Assembly: GCF_001685395.1 (NCBI RefSeq)
Contig: NZ_CP014167.1
Location: forward strand, 1,989,501 to 2,053,500
Source: Paenibacillus yonginensis
GTDB lineage: Bacteria > Bacillota > Bacilli > Paenibacillales > Paenibacillaceae
Direction: 5' to 3'
Length of the DNA: 64,000 nucleotides
A model generated the notes under the pieces. It was given only the letters and a program-made list of their open reading frames with translations. It searched no databases and had not been told where the DNA came from. This document shows, piece after piece, positions 51,696-59,142 of this stretch. The stretch's first letter is position 1. Every line of letters begins with the position of its first letter. The translations under genes and the position numbers were made by a program.

Positions 51696-52361
51696 TTATT
51701 TCTCGTATTGCTTCAGCAGCGCCGCAAGCTCATCTTCAACGGCTTTGTCTTTGCCGAGCTCTTTAAATTCATCATCCAGCGATTTGGACTTGGCATTAAG
51801 TTCGCCAGAAGCTTCGGCTTGAGCTTCCATTTGCAGCATTTTCTCTTCCATCCGCTTCATGCCGGATGCCGCGCTGTCGGCATCAAAGCCGGAGATGGAT
51901 TTGTTGATTTGCTGCTGGGCTTTCGCAGCGTTATAGCGGGCTACCAGCGTTTCGCGTTTATTTTTCAGCTCGGACAGCTGTTTGCGCATTTCTGCTAGCT
52001 TGTCGCGCAGATTGTCGGCGGCTGTTTTGTTCTGTTCGTAATTGGCTTTATATTCAGCAGCCTTCTCTTCCGCCGTCTTCTTCTCTTCGAGCGCCCGGCG
52101 GGCCAGGTCTACATTGCCGGCTTTAGCTGCTGTATGCGCCTGCTCGTTGCGGCGGTTCACCAGTTCCTCCTGCTCTTCATAAAGCGCTTTGAATCTCTTC
52201 TCAATCGCAATCTGAGCCGCTACCGCTTTCTCGGCATCCTCAAGGTCGGCCTGCATATCCCGGATATATTGATCAGTCATTTTGACCGGGTCTTCGGCTT
52301 TGTCAATCATAGCGTTAATATTAGACATCGTTAAATCACGCAGTCTTTTGAAAATGGACAT
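51696..52361 (-). CDS. pspA: PspA/IM30 family envelope-stress protein
   Basis: A 221-residue, almost wholly alpha-helical coiled-coil protein of the PspA/Vipp1 family. The N-terminal amphipathic helix (MSIFKRLRDLTMSNINAMID) binds membranes. KAEDPVKMTDQYIRDMQADL is the conserved block. It forms oligomers that protect damaged membranes. A near-perfect sigma-W promoter lies upstream (52405-52430), as for B. subtilis pspA (ydjF). GGGAGGAA precedes the ATG. First gene of a three-gene operon. Confidence 0.92.
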   Translation of the reverse strand: MSIFKRLRDLTMSNINAMIDKAEDPVKMTDQYIRDMQADLEDAEKAVAAQIAIEKRFKALYEEQEELVNRRNEQAHTAAKAGNVDLARRALEEKKTAEEKAAEYKANYEQNKTAADNLRDKLAEMRKQLSELKNKRETLVARYNAAKAQQQINKSISGFDADSAASGMKRMEEKMLQMEAQAEASGELNAKSKSLDDEFKELGKDKAVEDELAALLKQYEK

Positions 52362-52404
52362 CAGTCAATTCCTCCCATAAATCAAATGTTTTTATGATCA
52401 TATT

Positions 52405-52430
52405 TACGTAGAACAACGGATACAGTTTCA
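52405..52430 (-). promoter_or_regulatory. Sigma-W-type ECF promoter of the pspA operon
   Basis: On the minus strand TGAAAC (52430-52425), a 16-base spacer and CGTA (52408-52405) match the sigma-W consensus. Transcription would start about 35-40 bases before the pspA ATG. This is the only ECF-type promoter noticed in the window. Confidence 0.8.
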
Positions 52431-52510
52431 TTTTTCCACAAAATGATTGAAATATCAAAAACGCGTGCCCCGTATTAAAAAAGACATTATCTGATGATTT
52501 GCAGTTGATT

Positions 52511-52538
52511 TTGAATTGCAAATCCGTTACACTACAAT
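52511..52538 (+). promoter_or_regulatory. Promoter of the TetR gene
   Basis: TTGAAT (52511-52516), a 16-base spacer and TACAAT (52533-52538). The operator at 52541-52556 covers the expected start point, so the regulator can repress itself. Confidence 0.6.
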
Positions 52539-52540
52539 TA

Positions 52541-52556
52541 GTGATTGATCAATTAC
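52541..52556. promoter_or_regulatory. TetR operator copy A
   Basis: GTGATTGATCAATTAC, centred on the palindrome ATTGATCAAT. The flanks are also shared: 52537-52560 is the reverse complement of the sequence around copy C. Confidence 0.75.
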
Positions 52557-52598
52557 AAAATATGCGATTATTTATTCAGGGTCAAGAAAGGAGCTGCC

Positions 52599-53126
52599 AT
52601 GGCAAAAAGCAATTCAACCTCTGTGAACAGACAGAAAGATATCGTCTCGGCAGCAATCGAAGTGTTTGCCGAAATGGGCTATTACCGCGCCACAACGGCT
52701 AAGGTGGCTGAACGGGCCAGCATATCCCAGCCTTATGTATTCAGATTCTTCTCCACCAAAGAAGAGCTGCTGCTGGAAGCCTTGAAGGTATCCTTTGAAC
52801 GGATTAACGAAGCCTTCGCCCGAGTGATCCAATCCGCGCCACAAACTTCGCTGGAACAAGAATTGATCGAAGCCTATCAAGACATTATGGATGAGCACCG
52901 CAGCGAAATTCTGCTGCAAATGCAGGCCCAGACGATGATGGAACATTCAGTTGCCGAGCTTATGCGCGAATCCTATGCTCAAATCCACGACAATGTCTAC
53001 CGCGCCTTTAAGGCGGCCGGGCTTGAAGCGCCGATGGAAAAAACCATGCTGTTCCTGGCCAGAGGAATGTTGTGCAACACGGCTATGGCCATCCAGCTGC
53101 CTTTGCTCATGAAAATAAACGAATGA
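52599..53126 (+). CDS. TetR-family transcriptional regulator
   Basis: A 175-residue regulator from ATG 52599 after AAAGGAGC. The helix-turn-helix is AEMGYYRATTAKVAERASIS-like, with ISQPYVFRFFSTKEELLLEA as recognition part. The ligand domain is unremarkable. Its operator appears at its own promoter and twice before the next gene, an NAD(P)-binding protein, so it probably represses both. The stop codon lies in the loop of a terminator hairpin. Confidence 0.88.
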   Translation: MAKSNSTSVNRQKDIVSAAIEVFAEMGYYRATTAKVAERASISQPYVFRFFSTKEELLLEALKVSFERINEAFARVIQSAPQTSLEQELIEAYQDIMDEHRSEILLQMQAQTMMEHSVAELMRESYAQIHDNVYRAFKAAGLEAPMEKTMLFLARGMLCNTAMAIQLPLLMKINE

Positions 53127-53139
53127 TTTCGTTTATTTT
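53112..53139 (+). terminator. Terminator hairpin spanning the TetR stop codon
   Basis: AAAATAAACGA-ATGATT-TCGTTTATTTT is a perfect 11-base stem; the stop TGA (53124-53126) is in its loop. It is AT-rich, so moderate strength is likely. Confidence 0.55.
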
Positions 53140-53147
53140 GCAATTTG

Positions 53148-53163
53148 GTAATTGATTAATCAC
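53148..53163. promoter_or_regulatory. TetR operator copy B
   Basis: GTAATTGATTAATCAC differs from copy C at one position. It lies between the TetR gene and the epimerase-like gene, 117 bases before the latter's start. Confidence 0.65.
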
Positions 53164-53215
53164 TTAATGAATATGCACAAGTAACCGTTCATTTGCTGGA
53201 GCGAAGCTTCCTCTT

Positions 53216-53244
53216 TTGTAATTGATCAATCACTAATTTAATTT
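53216..53244 (+). promoter_or_regulatory. Promoter of the epimerase-like gene with TetR operator copy C
   Basis: TTGTAA (53216-53221) and TAATTT (53239-53244) are 17 bases apart, and the operator GTAATTGATCAATCAC (53218-53233) fills the spacer. Binding there would block RNA polymerase. Confidence 0.65.
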
Positions 53245-53279
53245 AATCTCATTATCTAACCGAAGGAGTGTGTTTTTCT

Positions 53280-54257
53280 ATGAAAAAAGCAATTGTATTA
53301 GGCGCCACAGGCGGAACCGGTAGCGCCATAACAGCAGAACTTATCCGCCGAAATATCGAAACCATCGCTTTTGGCCGCTCCGAACGAAAATTAAAGCAGC
53401 TTCATCTGACTTTGAACGCCTCTCCCCTCCTCTCCCTGGCTGTTGGAGATGCGTTTGACGCAGAATCCATCATTCAGGCGGCCCAATCCGCAGACGTGAT
53501 CATCCATTGCGTCGCCGTTCCCTATAACGAAATGATACAAAGCCAGCTCCCTTTAGGCGAAACGGTGCTTACGGCAGCGTCAGCTCTGGGCAAAAAGCTG
53601 GTGATCATCGACGGCATTTACCCTTACGGAAAAGCCATTACGCCCCGTGTAAGCGAAACGCATCCCAAACAGCCTCATACCCGAAAAGGCCAAACTAAAC
53701 TTGCCTTTGAGCAGCTGGTCTTCAGTCCTCGCTGGCAGAATCTTTCCCGGATGATCGTCAGACTGCCGGATTATTACGGCCCAACGGCCAATAAATCCTC
53801 CTACCTCGGCATGACGATGGAAGCTATTGCAGCGGGCCGTCCCGCCATGTTTGTCGGCAGTCTGAAGGTGCCCCGGGAATATATTTATCTGCCTGACGCC
53901 GCTTATATGATTGCCGAGCTGGCTGCCTGTGAGGAGGCTTACAATGAAGAATGGAACCTGCCCGGATCTGGCATTATTACCGGACATGAGCTTGTACGGC
54001 TTGCCCGTCAGGCTGCCGGAATGTCCAAACCTGTGCTGCCGCTGAATAAGCTGCTGCTCCGCATGAGCGGCTGGTTTGACCCTGTCGTCGGGGAAATCGT
54101 AGAGATGTATTATTTGACGAAGACGCCGGTGATTCTGGACGGCAGCAAATATACGTCCCGGATCGGGCCGCTTAAAGCTACTCCGTATCAGACGGGAATT
54201 CCGGAGACGATTAAGGCCATTCAAGCCGCCAAGCAATCGGCCAGACAAGCAAATTAA
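53280..54257 (+). CDS. NAD(P)-binding epimerase/dehydratase-like protein
   Basis: About 325 residues from ATG 53280 after AAGGAG. The Rossmann motif is VLGATGGTGSAI at the N-terminus, and VIIHCVAVPYNEM is the usual second strand of atypical short-chain dehydrogenases. The active-site Tyr sits in DGIYPYGKA, without the standard YxxxK spacing. MVGSLKVPREYIYLPDAA-like features (VGSLKVPREYIYLPDAA) and a C-terminal helix fit NAD-dependent epimerases. The substrate is unknown. Probably repressed by the adjacent TetR protein. Confidence 0.8.
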   Translation: MKKAIVLGATGGTGSAITAELIRRNIETIAFGRSERKLKQLHLTLNASPLLSLAVGDAFDAESIIQAAQSADVIIHCVAVPYNEMIQSQLPLGETVLTAASALGKKLVIIDGIYPYGKAITPRVSETHPKQPHTRKGQTKLAFEQLVFSPRWQNLSRMIVRLPDYYGPTANKSSYLGMTMEAIAAGRPAMFVGSLKVPREYIYLPDAAYMIAELAACEEAYNEEWNLPGSGIITGHELVRLARQAAGMSKPVLPLNKLLLRMSGWFDPVVGEIVEMYYLTKTPVILDGSKYTSRIGPLKATPYQTGIPETIKAIQAAKQSARQAN

Positions 54258-54281
54258 ACAAGCAGCAAATTAAGCAGCTGC

Positions 54282-54330
54282 AAAACACCGGCCCCCCGCT
54301 ATTCAGCAGGGAGCCGGTGCATGTTTTACC
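54282..54330. terminator. Bidirectional terminator
   Basis: CACCGGC.CCC.GCT and AGC.GGG.GCCGGTG form a strong stem with two mismatches around a short loop. On the minus strand TTTT follows, and TTTT occurs after it on the plus strand. It serves the epimerase-like gene and mglC. Confidence 0.75.
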
Positions 54331-54362
54331 AAAAACTGATATTCCAGCAGCTTCTGAACTTC

Positions 54363-55370
54363 TTATTTCTTCGCCGCGTATTTACGCATATCAAACGCAA
54401 CTGCAGCAACGATGATCAAACCTTTAATAATCAGCTGCCAATACGGGCTGACGCCGATAAAGGTCAAACCGTAGTTGATGACGGTAAAGATAAGCACGCC
54501 TGTTACGACGCCCGGCACGGTACCGATCCCGCCTGTAGTAGAAACGCCGCCGACCACGCACGCTGCGATGGCGTCAAGCTCATACATGTTGCCGTAGTTG
54601 TTCGTGGCTCCGCCGGTTCTCGCAGCTTCCAGCACACCTGCCAGGCCGTACAGCGCCCCGGCAATCCCGTAAATCCACAGCAGGTTTTTGGCGACATTAA
54701 TGCCCGATACGCGGGCGGCTTGTTCGTTGCCGCCAATGGCGTACATGTTTTTGCCCAGCTTGGTTTTATTGAAGACTACCCAGACGATAAAAGCTACAAA
54801 AATCGCAATCAACACGATATAAGGAAGGGAATATTCGCCGCTGCCGATACTGCCCGAGCCAATGTCCGTAAAGTCTTTGCGCAGACCGCCGATCGGCTGG
54901 GACTGGTTCGGCTTCGTATCGAAATAGAGCGAGTTGACGCCATAGATCGCTACCATGGTGCCTAAAGTCGCAATAAATGGTGGCACTTTGAATTTGGATA
55001 CGATAAATCCGTTCAGCAAACCAAATAGCAAACCGACAACCAAAGCGATCAGGATCGGAATACCGACCCACAGCTGCGGCAGGTCCGGGAAGAAACGGCG
55101 GCCATAGTCGCTGACCTGCAGCATGGAAGCCGAGATAACAGCGGTCAAACCAACCATACGGCCTGCGGACAAGTCCGTTCCGCCGGTAATCAGGATAAAC
55201 GCAACGCCGAGCGCGATGATTACGCGGGTTGCCGACTGAATCAGAATATCACGCAGGGTGCTGACCGCAAAAAAAGACGGGTCATAAGCAGTGATTGCGA
55301 TCAGCAAAACAACAAGCACGATGTATATCGCATTTTGTGAGATTGAGCCTCTTAATTTCTGTGTATTCAT
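54363..55370 (-). CDS. mglC: Galactose/methyl-galactoside ABC permease
   Basis: A 335-residue membrane subunit with eight to ten helices. GGTDLSAGRMVGLTAVISAS and GGNEQAARVSGINVAKN are typical of MglC, and INYGLTFIGVSPYWQLIIKG forms the C-terminal part. It belongs to the operon mglB-mglA-mglC, importing galactose, glucose or methyl-galactosides. AGGAGG precedes the ATG. Confidence 0.9.
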   Translation of the reverse strand: MNTQKLRGSISQNAIYIVLVVLLIAITAYDPSFFAVSTLRDILIQSATRVIIALGVAFILITGGTDLSAGRMVGLTAVISASMLQVSDYGRRFFPDLPQLWVGIPILIALVVGLLFGLLNGFIVSKFKVPPFIATLGTMVAIYGVNSLYFDTKPNQSQPIGGLRKDFTDIGSGSIGSGEYSLPYIVLIAIFVAFIVWVVFNKTKLGKNMYAIGGNEQAARVSGINVAKNLLWIYGIAGALYGLAGVLEAARTGGATNNYGNMYELDAIAACVVGGVSTTGGIGTVPGVVTGVLIFTVINYGLTFIGVSPYWQLIIKGLIIVAAVAFDMRKYAAKK

Positions 55371-55395
55371 CTTTCTGTTTCCTCCTTCTCCTGCC

Positions 55396-56901
55396 CTAAT
55401 GCTGGGCTGCCAAACGCATAATTTCTTGTTCTGTTGCTTGTTCTCTATCCAGAATGCCGGTCAGACGGCCTTCGGACATGACCATGATGCGGTCTGACAT
55501 TCCCAGCAGCTCAGGCATTTCAGAGGAAATGACGATAATGCTTTTCCCTTGCTCGGCCAGATCCGCAATAATCGAATAAATTTCGAATTTGGCGCCGACG
55601 TCGATGCCCCGGGTTGGTTCATCCAGCAGAAGAATGTCCGGATTGGTCAGCAGCCAGCGGGCGAGCAGCACCTTCTGTTGGTTGCCGCCGGACAGATTCA
55701 TGATCAAAGCTTTCATATTCGGCGTTTTGGTCCGCAGCTTCTCGATCTTCTCATTGACCTCCGCTTTCTTCTTGCGTTCATCAAGCAGCATATACGGGGT
55801 CACGTAAGCATCAAGATTAGCTACGGCGCCGTTCTCGTGCACGGATAATACCGGCAGAATCCCGGTTGCCCGCCGTTCCTCAGTAAGCAAAGCCATGCCG
55901 TATTTCTTGGCATCGCCCGGCGATTTGATTTTGACCTCTTTGCCATGGATAGAGATCGTGCCGGACGAAATCTCGCGAAGACCAAACAAGGCTTCCACAA
56001 GCTCCGTCCGCTGCGCCCCGACCAAGCCGCCGATCCCGAGAATCTCGCCTTTGCGCAGCTCGAAGGAGATGTCTTTGAACGATTTCGGATCGACCGAGGT
56101 TAAGCCGGTTGCTTTGAGAATGACCTCGCCCGGATGGTTGTGGCGCTCCGGGAAACGCTGCTCCAGATCCCGGCCTACCATGCGGGAAATGATCAGATCG
56201 GTGGTCATTTCTTTAGCCGGCCAGGTGCCGATTTTTTTGCCGTCGCGCATGATTGTCACTTCGTCGGAGATCCGCAGAATTTCTTCCATCTTGTGCGAAA
56301 TATATATGATCGACACACCGTTGCTGCGCAGCTCGTTAATAATGCGGAACAGATGCTCGACTTCGACGCTGGTCAGCGAGGAGGTCGGCTCATCCATCAC
56401 GATAAGTTTCGAGTTGAACGAAACGGCTTTGGCGATTTCAATCGATTGGACTTTGGATACAGACAGCTTGCCGACAAGAATATCGGGGTCGATGTCGATA
56501 TCCAGCTGCTTGAACAGTTTGATGGTATCCTCGCGCATTTTCTTATGGTCAATAAATTTAAGCGGTCCCTTCGTCGGGAAACGTCCGAGCCAAATATTTT
56601 CCATTACGCTGCGGTGAGGGATCGGGTGGAGCTCCTGATGAATCATGGAGATCCCGTACTGCAAAGCTTCGCTTGAATTGTTGATGACCGTCTTCTGTCC
56701 ATTCAGCAAAATTTCACCGTCGTCCGGATGGTAGATGCCGAACAGGCATTTCATCAGCGTTGATTTGCCGGCGCCGTTCTCGCCCATAAGGGCGTGAACG
56801 GTACCGGGTTTGACTTGCAGAGTAACGCCATCCAGCGCTTTAACGCCGGGGAACTCCTTTGTGATGCTTTTCATTTCAAGCCAATATTGTTCTTCAGGCA
56901 T
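55396..56901 (-). CDS. mglA: Galactose/methyl-galactoside ABC ATPase
   Basis: A 501-residue tandem ATPase from ATG 56901 after GGAGT. First domain: [25 protein letters not shown] and LIVMDEPTSSLT. Second domain: GGLVGAQRTELVEALFG (degenerate Walker A), [15 protein letters not shown] and [12 protein letters not shown]. It lies between mglB (18 bases) and mglC. Confidence 0.92.
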   Translation of the reverse strand: MPEEQYWLEMKSITKEFPGVKALDGVTLQVKPGTVHALMGENGAGKSTLMKCLFGIYHPDDGEILLNGQKTVINNSSEALQYGISMIHQELHPIPHRSVMENIWLGRFPTKGPLKFIDHKKMREDTIKLFKQLDIDIDPDILVGKLSVSKVQSIEIAKAVSFNSKLIVMDEPTSSLTSVEVEHLFRIINELRSNGVSIIYISHKMEEILRISDEVTIMRDGKKIGTWPAKEMTTDLIISRMVGRDLEQRFPERHNHPGEVILKATGLTSVDPKSFKDISFELRKGEILGIGGLVGAQRTELVEALFGLREISSGTISIHGKEVKIKSPGDAKKYGMALLTEERRATGILPVLSVHENGAVANLDAYVTPYMLLDERKKKAEVNEKIEKLRTKTPNMKALIMNLSGGNQQKVLLARWLLTNPDILLLDEPTRGIDVGAKFEIYSIIADLAEQGKSIIVISSEMPELLGMSDRIMVMSEGRLTGILDREQATEQEIMRLAAQH

Positions 56902-56919
56902 GGTTACTCCACTCCCCAC

Positions 56920-57942
56920 TTATTTCGCGTCGTCTATATTGTCTTTCGTGATTTTTTTATAAGGGATCCAAACGTATTGGTTGTCGGTAATATCAAAACC
57001 TACGCTGTCTTTGGTAATTTCTTTGCCTTGAGCGAGCAGGGAAGCCAGCGTGATTGCCGCTTTGCCTTGGTTTTTAGCATCGTTGAGAACGGTGCCGAGC
57101 AGCGTGCCTTCCTGCAGCGCCTGCACCGCAGGAGCTGTAGCGTCAACGCCTACAACCGGCATGTACTTGTCGCCTTTGAAATAACCGGCGGCTTTCAAAG
57201 CTTCGATGGCGCCGAGGGCCATATCATCATTATTGGCAAAAACGGCTTCGATCTTATCACCGTTGGAACCCAGGAAAGCCGCCATTTTGTCCTGGCCTTT
57301 CACGCGGTCCCACATCGCTGTATCTTCAGCCAGCTTCTCTACCTTAATTCCTGCGTCTTCCAAAGCTTGGATGGAATATTTCGTGCGCAGCTCCGCATCC
57401 TGGTGTCCTGGTTCACCTTTCAGCATGACGTATTGCAGGACGCCGTCGCCGTTCTTGTCGGCTTCAGGATGTGCTTTCCAGTAATCGGCTACGATTTGGC
57501 CGGACAAGGTGCCGGATTCTTCCGCTTTCGCGCCCACATAATAAACTTTATCCCATTTCTTCATATCTTCCGGCATCGGTTCGCGGTTGAGGAACACGAC
57601 CGGCACGTCTTTGGCTTTCGCTTTGTCGATAATAACGCCGGCTGCGGTACGGTCTACCGGGTTAACGACCAGCGCTTTATCTTTTTTGGTAAGGAATTGA
57701 TCGACCTTGTCGTTCTGCGTTGCCTGCGAGTTCTGGCTGTCTACGATGTCCACTTTGGCAATGCCTTTCGCGGAATCCTCAATCGCATTGCGGACACCTG
57801 TCATAAAGGTATCGTCAAATTTGTAAATCGCAACGCCGACTTTCGGTTCGGAGCTGGAGCCGCTGCTGTCCGAATTGCCGCATCCTGCAAGCGCTCCCCC
57901 GAGCAATGTTGCTGCCGCCAATACGCTAACCATCTTTTTCAT
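56920..57942 (-). CDS. mglB: Galactose/glucose-binding lipoprotein
   Basis: A 340-residue lipoprotein. The lipobox is GALAGCGN. The Ca2+-binding loop typical of MglB is present (DKNGDGVLQY, with PGHQDAELRT downstream), and YKFDDTFMTGVRNAI with ALVVNPVDRTAAGVI give the ligand pocket. AGGAGG precedes the ATG. Upstream lie a cre site and paired direct repeats, so catabolite repression and control by the neighbouring YesN regulator are likely. Confidence 0.92.
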   Translation of the reverse strand: MKKMVSVLAAATLLGGALAGCGNSDSSGSSSEPKVGVAIYKFDDTFMTGVRNAIEDSAKGIAKVDIVDSQNSQATQNDKVDQFLTKKDKALVVNPVDRTAAGVIIDKAKAKDVPVVFLNREPMPEDMKKWDKVYYVGAKAEESGTLSGQIVADYWKAHPEADKNGDGVLQYVMLKGEPGHQDAELRTKYSIQALEDAGIKVEKLAEDTAMWDRVKGQDKMAAFLGSNGDKIEAVFANNDDMALGAIEALKAAGYFKGDKYMPVVGVDATAPAVQALQEGTLLGTVLNDAKNQGKAAITLASLLAQGKEITKDSVGFDITDNQYVWIPYKKITKDNIDDAK

Positions 57943-57992
57943 AGATTGACCTCCTGATTATATAACTGATATTTACCCCCGCATCCGCCTAT

Positions 57993-58006
57993 TGGATACG
58001 CTTTCA
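57993..58006 (-). promoter_or_regulatory. cre site upstream of mglB (CcpA)
   Basis: TGAAAGCGTATCCA on the minus strand matches the cre consensus TGWAARCGYTWNCW at 13 of 14 positions. It lies 50-65 bases before the mglB start. Confidence 0.65.
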
Positions 58007-58037
58007 TTATGGGGTTTCGAATCCGTTTTGCGAATTA

Positions 58038-58089
58038 AAAATTCTGAGATGTTTTATCAAAATTCTAATGAAGTACGACTAAAGTACGA
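58038..58089 (-). promoter_or_regulatory. Paired direct repeats upstream of mglB
   Basis: On the minus strand AGAATTTT occurs at 58066-58059 and 58045-58038 (21 bases apart), and TCGTACTT at 58089-58082 and 58078-58071 (11 bases apart). The 21-base interval suits an AraC-type dimer such as the upstream YesN regulator. Confidence 0.45.
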
Positions 58090-58100
58090 TTTTTTTCGAG

Positions 58101-58140
58101 AAAAAAAAGCGGCAAACCTTTTACGGCCCGCCGCCATGAA
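58101..58140 (-). terminator. Terminator after the sensor-linked binding-protein gene
   Basis: On the minus strand GCGGC-GGGCC-GTAAAA-GGTTT-GCCGC forms a stem (with G-T pairs) followed by TTTTTTTT. Confidence 0.7.
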
Positions 58141-58165
58141 ATACGTCTCTTCAAATTGCCCAATT

Positions 58166-59140
58166 CTATTTCACAAATGGAAACAACAGCTTCTGATTCT
58201 CCGGCCAGAGCATGTTCTCCAAGTCAATCACCTTAATCCCGGTATCGTACCTCTCCTCCACACTTTCCCCACGAGCCGCTTTCAAAGCGGTAACTACAGC
58301 CAAATAGCCGTTGCTGAATGCGTTCTGTACCACCATTGCCTGAACCTTCTTCTCCTGCAGCAGCTCCAGCATCTCCGGCGGATTATCAAAAGTAATCAGC
58401 TGAAGATGGGCAGCCGCCCCCGATTCGTTTACGGCTCTGCCGACTCCAATTGAGGCTTCGGCATTCATCGCTACGATTCCGTCTAGACTGGGGAACCGCT
58501 TTAGCATCTCCAGCGTCAGCCGATATGCCAAAGCTTCGTCCGATCCGCAGTATACCGTATCCACGATTTTAACCCCCGGGAACCGGGCCGCATAATCCGT
58601 GAAACCTTCTTCACGCTGATCGGCATTTCTGGCTCCTTGGACAAAATTGACGATGCCGATCTGGGCTGACGGTCCTGTCAGCTTAATCAGCCGCTCCGCC
58701 GCCTTTTGCCCTGCTTCATAGTTATTGGCCCCGATATAGGATTTCACCTTGGTCGAAGCGACCTCGGAGTCCATGGAGATCACCGGAATTCCCGCGTAAG
58801 ACGCCCGGTCCGTGACCTGGGCAAGGGCCATATAATCGGTAGCCGACAAAATAATGGCGTCCGGTTTCTCTTTGATCGCTTGCTCCATCTGGCTGATTTG
58901 GCCGGCTATATCATTTTCATTCTCGGGCGCGCTGAACTTGAAATTCACATTATATTCCTTGGCCGCTACTTCAGCCCCCATCCGAACCGTATTCCAATAG
59001 TCTCCGTGATCCATCTTGACAATCAGATCAATGACCGGCTCCTTGCCTTCTTTCCCCAGCTCGCCGTTTTCGGAAGAGCAGCCGGCCGTAACCAGCAGCA
59101 GGCAGACGGCAGCCAGCAGCCAATTTTTGTGTCTACTCAC
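58166..59140 (-). CDS. Substrate-binding lipoprotein linked to a two-component system
   Basis: A 324-residue lipoprotein from GTG 59140 after GGAGGG. The lipobox is LVTAGCSS. The fold is RbsB/LacI-type: LIVKMDHGDYWNTVRMGAEV, an EKPDAIILSATDYMALAQV strand and KSYIGANNYEAGQKAAERL. It follows the kinase gene (GGAGGG lies across the kinase stop), so its role may be sensing rather than transport, parallel to the XylFII-like protein of the other locus. No permease is directly paired with it; mglBAC begins 220 bases downstream behind a terminator. Confidence 0.82.
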   Translation of the reverse strand: MSRHKNWLLAAVCLLLVTAGCSSENGELGKEGKEPVIDLIVKMDHGDYWNTVRMGAEVAAKEYNVNFKFSAPENENDIAGQISQMEQAIKEKPDAIILSATDYMALAQVTDRASYAGIPVISMDSEVASTKVKSYIGANNYEAGQKAAERLIKLTGPSAQIGIVNFVQGARNADQREEGFTDYAARFPGVKIVDTVYCGSDEALAYRLTLEMLKRFPSLDGIVAMNAEASIGVGRAVNESGAAAHLQLITFDNPPEMLELLQEKKVQAMVVQNAFSNGYLAVVTALKAARGESVEERYDTGIKVIDLENMLWPENQKLLFPFVK

Positions 59141-59142
59141 CG

